A stretch of 64,000 nt of DNA, from contig NC_037090.1 of NCBI RefSeq assembly GCF_002994745.2, forward strand, positions 41,316,001-41,380,000. The letters are read 5' to 3'. This DNA is from Rosa chinensis. Taxonomy: Eukaryota; Streptophyta; Magnoliopsida; Rosales; Rosaceae. Positions 56,712 to 64,000 of the stretch are shown piece after piece (the first letter of the stretch is position 1; the number at the start of each line of letters is the position of its first letter). Below the pieces are notes generated by a model. It was given only the letters and a program-made list of their open reading frames with translations. It was not told the DNA's origin and made no database searches. Made by a program: the position numbers and the translations under genes.

Positions 56712-59700
56712 ATGGGGTCGTTAACTTTTTCCCATAAAGTTTGTTCTCTAGCATGCTTTACTTTGTATGTCCAGCTAGTTTCATTACTAAACATTGCTTT
56801 TGCTTCTACTAGTTCAGCTGAAGCAGACGCTCTTCTCAAATGGAAAGCCAACTTTCAAAACCAAACTCAAAATAATTTGACCTCCTGGACTTACTTTCCC
56901 ATCAATTCCACCCATCCAAAAGAAAATGGAAGCCCATGCAATCTTTGGAATGGTATTTCATGCAACCCTGCTGGAAGTGTCAACAAGATAAACCTCATAA
57001 ATTCTGGAATTCATGGTACGCTGCATGGATTTTCATTCCTTTCCTTCCCTAACCTGGAATATCTTGACCTTAGCGTTAATTAACTCTTCGATTCCATCCC
57101 ACCTCAGATTAGTTTCCTCTCCAAACTCACCTATCTTGATCTATCTTGTAATCTGTTGTCTGGGAAAATCCCACTAGAAATTGGTCTTCTGGGAAATCTT
57201 CAAGTCTTGCATCTAAATGAAAACCAGTTAAATGGCTCAATTCCTCGAGAAATAGGGCAGCTTAAGTTTCTTTATGAGCTTGCTCTATACATCATCAGTC
57301 TAGAAGGTCTAATTCTTGCTTCTTTGGGTAATTTGAGTAACCTGACTTCTTTGTATCTCTATAGTAATAACCTTTCTGGTGCTATTCCTGTTTCTCTGGG
57401 TAATTTGAGCAACCTTACTCTTTTGTATCTTCAAGAAAATCAACTTTCTGGTTACATTCCTCCAGAAATGGGAAAACTTTCTAATTTGGTTGATCTCCAG
57501 ATGGAATCCAACAAGTTAACAGGTCTCATCCCTCCGCATTTTGGAAACTTAAAAAAGCTCACTTATTTGTACTTGTACTCGAATGGTCTTTCGGGCTCTA
57601 TTCCTCCATAAATAGGAAATATGAAGTCTCTAATTCAATTATGTTTTCAAACAAACAATCTTTCTGGCTCAATCCCTCCATCTCTAGGTGATCTCACAAA
57701 CCTTACCCATCTATTTCTCTACCAAAATAACCTATCCGGAATCATTCCTAAAGAGCTTGGGAATCTGATTTCTCTTGTGGACCTAGAGTTGGAGGAGAAT
57801 CAACTCAGTGGTTCCATTCCCGCTTCAGTTGGTGACTTGAGTAACTTAGAATTTTTCCCCATCCCCAAAGAGATTGGGAATCTCAGGAAGTTGAAGGGTC
57901 TCTTCTTAGATACTAATAGTTTTTCTGGTCATTTACCCCAATATATTTGCATTGGTAAATCTCTGCAAAATTTTTCGGTAAACAACAACCATTTGGTAGG
58001 TCCAGTCCCCAAAACCTTGAAAACTTGCAAGAGCTTACTGAGAGTCCATCTTCAAGGGGACAATTTGACAGGCAATATATCAGAAGTCTTTGGTGCCTAT
58101 CCAAATCTTCAATATATAGATATTAGCCACAACAACTTCTACGGTGAAATCTCACCCATGTGGGGGCAATGTCCTCAGTTAGCGACCCTAAGAATTGCAG
58201 GAAACAACCTTATTGGTAGCATACCACCTGAGCTCGGAAATGCAACCCAAATTCATAAACTTGATCTTTCCTCAAATCGTTTAGTTGGGGTGATTCCAAA
58301 TGAGATTGGGAGGTTAACAGCTTTGCTGGATCTGATATTGAATAACAATCAACTTTGGGGTCGCATACCATCAGACTTAAAAACATTGATGGATCTTGAA
58401 TATCTTGACATGTCCACCAACAAATTCAATGTCTCAATTCCAAGCATTTTAGGTGACTTGTCCAAATTACACCACTTGAATTTGAGCAACAATAAGTTCC
58501 GCCAAGAAATTCCAATTCAATTGAGCAGTTTAGTTCACCTGTCTGAGCTAGACTTGAGTCATAATTCACTATAGAGGATAACATACCAGCAGAAATGAGA
58601 AAAATGCAAAGCTTGGAGATTCTAAATCTTTCCCACAACAATCTTTCTGGTCCCATTTCGACAAATTTCAAACAAATGCATAGCTTGGTTCAAATAGACT
58701 TTTCCTACCAGATGCAGGGTCCCGTCCCCAACAACAAAGCATTTCAAGATGCTCCTTTGGAAGGCAATGAAGGACTGTGTGGCAACGTTGCAAAACTTCA
58801 ACCCTGCAATATTCCCTCCATGGATAATGAGCATACCTCAAAAATAGATAGAAGGCTCATGTTTTTAATTATTTTCTATATTTTGGGAACACTTTTACTT
58901 GTACTTAACTTCCTTGGAATTTCCACGGTTAGAAAAAAAGAAAAAAGGAGCAGGAGAGCGGGCAGAGCAATGTGCAGCACCAAAATTTCTTTTTAATGTC
59001 TGAATTTGATGGGAGACGAATGTATGGAGAAATCATCAAGGCAACCAATGGTTTCGAAATAAGGGCAATAATGGAGATACGACACCGGAACATTGTGAAA
59101 CTTCATGGTTTCTGTTCACACGCCCGTCATTCAATGTTAAGCAAAGAATACGAAGCTAACAAACTGGACTAGAGCACAAGGGTCAGGATTGTGAAAGGTG
59201 TAGCTCACGCCCTGTCCTATATGCATCATGATTGCTCTCCCCCTATTGTGCATCAAGACATATCAAGCAACAACATGCTGCTAGATCACGATTATGAGCC
59301 CGTTGTTTCAGACTTTGGTACCGCTAAGCTTTTATGACAGGACCCGCCCCGGATTTCACCTTGAAATCCAAGGTGGCCCTGCAGGGCCCATCTTAGAGAT
59401 AACTCTATCGAGAATTGGCCGAGTCACCCCTAAAGTGAAGTACCCAAAACTATTAACTCACAATATATCAGAGCCAAATGAAGAAGTGCGGAATCTATTC
59501 GTCAGCTATGCCTCGAAACACGTACACTCGACCTCAACTAATAACGCCTGCAAACTGGGCATTGGCAACCGAAAGGCCCAGGGGAAAGTAGACGAAAAAC
59601 GTTAGCATGAGTGGACAAAAATAAACAATTTAAAAGAAAAAGGATTTCATACTTTCCCAGATTTATTCTCTTAAAAAACCGATGCATGCAACAATTAGAA

Positions 59701-62281
59701 AACACATTTAGCTTTAAATCCAAGAATTTCAAAACGATAAACCGACTAGTCTCGCTAGTCACAACATTCGAAAAATAGATCGTAAAACCGAAATCTCGTT
59801 TCTAAAAAAGATAAGACCAGCCCTGCTGGCTACAGTGAAAATCAGACTAGCCCCGCTAGTCAAGCAGCGATAAGATATGGGGAAGAAGTATGACCATACG
59901 AAAGAAGGGAGCCTCCCAGGCTCGGGTCGGAGTGTCCCACACTCTGTAGCATCCCATGCTCTGCTCTTACTCGCCCACGAACACATAGTAAGCAGGGAGG
60001 AGTACTAATAGGCTAGCTAGCAATAAATATGACGACCCAGGTATGGTGGGTTAAAATCATACGAAAATCGAAAATCAGTAAGGCTTCCCCATAAGTCCCA
60101 CAAATATAACAAAAACACGGGTACGATTCCCAACCGTACCCGGAAATTCTCGATAAAAAGTCACATAAATCCACAGCGTGTCCCACACGCTAAAAGAATA
60201 ATTAGATCATCATCAAGGAATTCCCAATGCCAAAACCGAAGGTCGATTAAAAATATGAAAACTAACTCCATCGAAATCTCATTTCGAAAATCTCTTATAA
60301 AATCTCAAATCGACGAATAGAAACATAATATAAATAGTATAATTCCGGAAATCACCTCGGAAATAAATAATTCGTCAAATAGGATTATAAATCATAACCA
60401 ACTTCGGAAACAAATCATTATCGAAAGAAATTATATGAGATAAAGTGAAATCAATCTCCGAAATTAAATCATATGCTCGAAATGTAATATGATAATTAAC
60501 TAGAGCATTACTTTAAGAAATAAGTGCATGCATCATTATTTAAAAACAAAAGTCCACTCACAGTACTATTGGGCGACCACGCAAACGAATTCCTTTATTT
60601 AGCCGTAGCTCGCGACATTGCTCTGTACACAATTATATTTCCGTAAACGGCAATCCGAAAAAATAATTACGAACCTAAACGAAACCCGAAAATTCCTATC
60701 TCCATTACTTCTCAAATTCAACCCAAATCTCTCCCACAACACCAATTCCCCAATTAACATATTCCACAACGAAAACGAGGGAAATCCGACGGCCGGATTT
60801 CCCACAATTCAATCACAAACTCCGAACTTCGAAAATTCACAAACAATTTCAAACTCCTCCAAAATTCAAGGTCTACAATATTTCTACAATTTAATGGGCT
60901 AAAAACTGAAATAAAAACACTGCCCTACACGCCTCCACACTGAGCCAACAGTGGCAGCGCGTGGGCCCCACGGGCCCCACTCGCCGGTGGTCACAAAATT
61001 TTGGCAGTACCACCTACTCCACAGTCCAAGCATTTTTCACAACTACAACAAGTTCCAATTTTACCTGTAAGTGATCGAAATTGGCCGTTGAATTTTTTCC
61101 AGAAAAACCCAAGAACCCTAGGATTTGAAATCGTCGATTTGACCTCCACACTGCAAATCGTGGCTCAAGGCTAGGGGCAAAATGATCCATGGCAAAAACC
61201 GAACCTTCGACGCTAGTTTGGTGGCCGGGGACCGCCGGAAATCGATGAAACCTCCATTCGGCTATAGTAAACTTCGTGGCTCAATTCCAAGCTCCTCCGG
61301 CCGAGCCACCGCAAAACACCACCCCAAGCGTGACAAGGAAGAGGGGGCGAGTCTGCTGGTGCCCGGATTCCATCGTGGGTCTGCCAGAGAAGGAAGAATT
61401 CGGAGGAAGAAGAAATCAGCCGAAGAGGAAGAAAGGGTCGGGGGAGGGAAGAGAGAAAAGCCGGGTAGGTTTCCAAAAATGGAAACTTACCACAGTAACT
61501 CGGCTATTTATAGAAAGTTACCATGAACAGTAACAATAAACAGTAACTTTAATCGTTCACTTATAACTTTCACATACGAACTCCGATTTTTACGTACCAC
61601 ATATGCACGCGCTCGGTTTAACGTCCTCTACAACTTTTATGAAGGAAATTTTCTCAAATTTTTACCCGAACAAAAGTCATATTTTAGAGCCCCCTAAAAG
61701 TACTGAAACGACAATAAAAGTGAAAGTAAAGGTCTTTTACCGTCCTAATGATTAGTAAATCAGTAAATTCAGGTTCGGGACGTTACATTTTAAATCCAGA
61801 CTCATCGAATTGGACTGCCCGTGCAGGCACATATGGATATATAGCACCAGGTAACAAATTTGTTGAAAGAAATGTTCTTGAACTTTTATACTTGGTCAAT
61901 ATTAATGATTTTCTGTTCCTCAATTTTTTAGCAGAGCTTGCTTACACAATGAAGGTTAACGAGAAATGTGATGTTTATAGCTTTGGGGTGCTGGCATTGG
62001 AAGTGAAAATGGGAGAGCAGCTGGCTGATTTCGTGTCCTCCTCTTCGACTCCATCCGCCAACGGAGACATATTGCTGAAGGATGTTTTTGACCAACGCCT
62101 CGCCCCTCCGACACGAAATAATGAGAATGAACTGATAAGAATTGCAAGGCTAGCAATTGCATGCAAACATTCTCATCTAGAATCCAGGCCAACAATGCAA
62201 ACAGTTTCTCAAGTGTTATCATTACAACTTTCAAATTCCTCTAGACTACCAGAGATTACTCTTGAACAACTCATTAATTAG
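56712..62281 (+). pseudogene. LRR receptor-like kinase pseudogene (MIK2/At4g08850-like) split by a solo LTR
   Basis: From the ATG at 56712: signal peptide, then EADALLKWKANFQ and a cysteine pair (PCNLWNGISC), the LRRNT cap. About 20 leucine-rich repeats (LGNLSNLTSLYLYSNNLSG type) follow, then a membrane segment (LMFLIIFYILGTLLLVLNFL, near 58860) and a kinase domain. Lesions: TAA 57081-57083, TAA 57609-57611, loss of part of the repeats near 57860, a frameshift near 58572, loss of the glycine loop and catalytic Lys between ATNGFE and IRAIMEIRHRNIV, TAG in LDxSTRVR near 59170, and HQD instead of HRD in the catalytic loop. DFGTAKLL is cut by the LTR and resumes at 61793 with NPDSSNWTARAGTYGYIAP. 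An intron (61851-61934) and the kinase end to 62281 are preserved. Relatives are cell-surface receptors. Confidence 0.93.
59335..61787 (-). mobile_element. solo LTR, family beta, inside the kinase domain (duplication TTTTA)
   Basis: On the minus strand it starts TGTAACGTCCCGAACC and ends GGGGCGGGTCCTGTCA. The flanks TTTTA (59330-59334) and TTTTA (61788-61792) are a perfect duplication. Taking out the LTR and one TTTTA restores the kinase codons AKLLNPDSS exactly. TATA-type sequence (TCTATAAATAGC on the minus strand) lies near 61505. No primer site or coding domain. Homologous to 8408-10571 and 31427-32335. The frames at 61182-61526 and 61213-61476 are chance. Confidence 0.93.
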
Positions 62282-62624
62282 TATCTAAATATTGTGACAA
62301 AGAATAAGATGTTCTTGGTTATGCATAATTACATAGTAATTAGTTTTCACATGTATTTTTGGCGAGAATAAAAGCTCCACTCTTTCATTCAGTGTCTTGC
62401 TTTTGGAAAGTTAGTTTCAGCAATATTAGAGGAAAGATATTTGTCATTAGTCTGCATTCAAACGACAGCAGATATGTTGGAGAGAATGGTTGATCGAGCA
62501 TCTCATCTAATCAATCTAGGAATGATTGAGGGATCCTAGTTATTTGTATTTACAGCTTTTCCTAGTATAGAACAATAAGAGGTGTATATATCATTCACTT
62601 GTACAATTGTATTCAATCAATCAA
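62282..62624. other. 3' flank of the receptor-kinase pseudogene
   Basis: AT-rich and non-coding. AATAAAAG near 62370 could be a polyadenylation signal. ACGACAGCAGATATGTTG near 62462 recalls the ACAACAGA/TGTTGT words seen at 5.4-6.1 kb. Confidence 0.4.
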
Positions 62625-64000
62625 TGATAGGAGCATAAATGCCATATTTATAATGATTAAACCCTATATTTTGCTAAGTTAATTCCTTTATCTTGATCAA
62701 TTTAACTTAGTGTTTTTCAGGTAAAATGGAGTCTCAAGGTCTGAAAATGGTTAAGGAAGCACAAGTGGCTCAGAAATGGAAAGAAATGAAGAAATGGAAG
62801 TTCTCCCAGTTTGACTAGGAAAAGGAATCCTAGTTGGAGTAGGAATCAGAAGCTGACTTGGACTCAAACTCTTAAGTCGCGGAAATTAGGAGTTCTACTT
62901 GGACAAGGAAACCCAATTCTACTTAGATAAGGAATCCTAGTGTGATAAGGAGTCCCTGTTGGATAAGGATTACTCAAGAAGGTTCCGGAAGAGTGTAGAA
63001 GAATTGCAGAAAAGAAGTTCGTATTCAACTAGGAAACCTACTTGCATATGGAGTTCTACTCATACTAGGAGACCTGTGGAAGCTAGGAGAAGTCTATGGA
63101 ATGTACAAGAGGCATCTAGAAGTCTCAAGAAGGTCATATGCCGTGCACATGGAAGAGGAAGCAACAAGAGATTCGAATTACAAAGCAATGTGGAGTTTGG
63201 ACTTCTTGTTGAGTTTGGATTGAAATTGCCGTGAGATTCTTGAAGGTTCTAGGGAGTTCTTGACGTTTCTACTTCAGAATAGGCGTGGAAGACATGTGAG
63301 AGGCATGTGATGCAAAGGAAAACCTAATTGGACTCAACTTGTGCCTCAAAAGTCAAATCCATTACAGATTCGGAAATCTGCCTGTGCAGATCAGTCAACT
63401 TCAAAGAAGTGTGAAAAATCTCTCAGAGCTCGGAAAATTATGATCTTTATACGGTTGGAAAACTACGGATGTCTAGTTTCCAGATATTTTTACAGCTCAT
63501 CAATAGCTATTTTCTAGAGAAAGTTATGGTCGTTTTAGTAGACTGAGGTCAATCCTGCCGGAAATCTGTTTTGTGCCAGAAAAGTCCTAAATCAACACGA
63601 ACTAAGAGAAACCAAGTAGAAACAAATTGGGAGTGCCTTGGGACGTTCTTCTATATATACCTTGTGTATTAGATGTTCAGGGGTTACACATTATTCTCCA
63701 CAATTTCGTTTGTCACCGGTTTGCTCTTGAGTTTCAGGTTTTCGCTTCTACAAGTTCCTAGCCGTGCCATCCTCCATCCTTGCCATGATCTTCACTTTGT
63801 GCCGCCGCCTTGAATCTGCGTTGGACCTTAGGACGTGTCTAAGGGTTGTTCTTACCACCTTTCATATGTATTCTTCTCGGTTTTATGACTTGTTAGATAG
63901 AAATTTCTGTTTTGATTTTCTTTGTGTGAAACTGAAACCATGAGTTAACTTTCTGATTTTTTGATGCAATTTTGATGTTCTTTTTGTTGATTGATGTGTT
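62625..64000 (+). mobile_element. family-alpha LTR, 5' part (runs off the window)
   Basis: Starts TGATAGGAGCATAAATGCC and follows the LTR at 6181-8407: TTACTTAGT-type words, a field of GGACTAGGAA/GGAATCCTAG motifs (62800-63080), then a TATA box (TTCTATATATACC near 63650). The 3' end is outside, so whether it is a solo LTR or the start of an element cannot be told. The frame at 62959-63234 is chance. Confidence 0.7.

Noticed and set aside
61182..61526. 114-codon plus-strand frame and its minus-strand partner
   Set aside because: Lies wholly in a family-beta solo LTR; composition is basic and low complexity, with no domain.
1..64000. tRNA and rRNA genes
   Set aside because: No cloverleaf or rRNA core sequence was noticed; only tRNA-complementary primer sites of retrotransposons.

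Overview
This is plant nuclear DNA, almost certainly from a dicot. The fragments of recognisable genes are plant genes with GT-AG introns: purple acid phosphatase, ORANGE, BAT1-type amino acid permease, ARF GTPase, proteasome alpha7 and an MIK2-like LRR receptor kinase. The LTR retrotransposons use plant-type primer sites. A Rosaceae-type genome is my guess, with low confidence. I found no intact host gene. The window is a transposon-on-transposon region in which nearly every coding stretch is a transposon gene, a captured gene fragment or a pseudogene.

Layout. 1-5.3 kb: exon fragments of four unrelated genes, all on the plus strand, ending in a 119-bp tandem array (5.5-5.83 kb) rich in ACAACAGA/TGTTGT motifs. 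6181-8407: a solo LTR (family alpha, TGATAGG...TATCA). 8408-10571: a truncated LTR of family beta (TGTAACG...CCTGTCA). 10813-24683: a Ty1/copia element on the minus strand, with 193-bp LTRs and an AAATT target duplication. Its untranslated leader is split by a Mutator-like element (16396-23082, 9-bp duplication TACATATAA) that carries an invertase-like fragment, a minisatellite and an ARF GTPase fragment, so it is a Pack-MULE. 24.7-27.07 kb: AT-rich DNA with two short inverted-repeat elements. 27074-29801: a solo LTR of family gamma with duplication GAATT. 29.8-31.4 kb: three stacked tandem arrays. 31427-32335: another family-beta fragment.

32336-38388 is a complete non-coding LTR retrotransposon (LARD-like). 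Its two 498-bp LTRs look identical and its duplication is TATGT; its interior is built of tandem repeats. 38457-45794 is a complete family-gamma Ty3/gypsy element on the minus strand with duplication CTATA that carries only a damaged gag. 47.69-56.25 kb is a mosaic flanked by arrays of TGACGTTTT/AAAACGCCA motifs. It holds minus-strand exons of a SPOUT-type RNA methyltransferase, an unidentified gene, proteasome alpha7 and another unidentified first exon, plus one CACTA-type terminus at 55454. 56712-62281 is an LRR receptor-kinase pseudogene whose kinase domain is split by a family-beta solo LTR (59335-61787, duplication TTTTA). 62625 to the window end is the start of a second family-alpha LTR.

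The nesting gives a relative order. The kinase and captured fragments are oldest. The copia element came later (2 LTR differences seen) and the Pack-MULE entered it later still. The LARD-like element is probably among the youngest insertions. The biology on view is repeated capture of gene fragments and retrotransposon turnover, not a working pathway.
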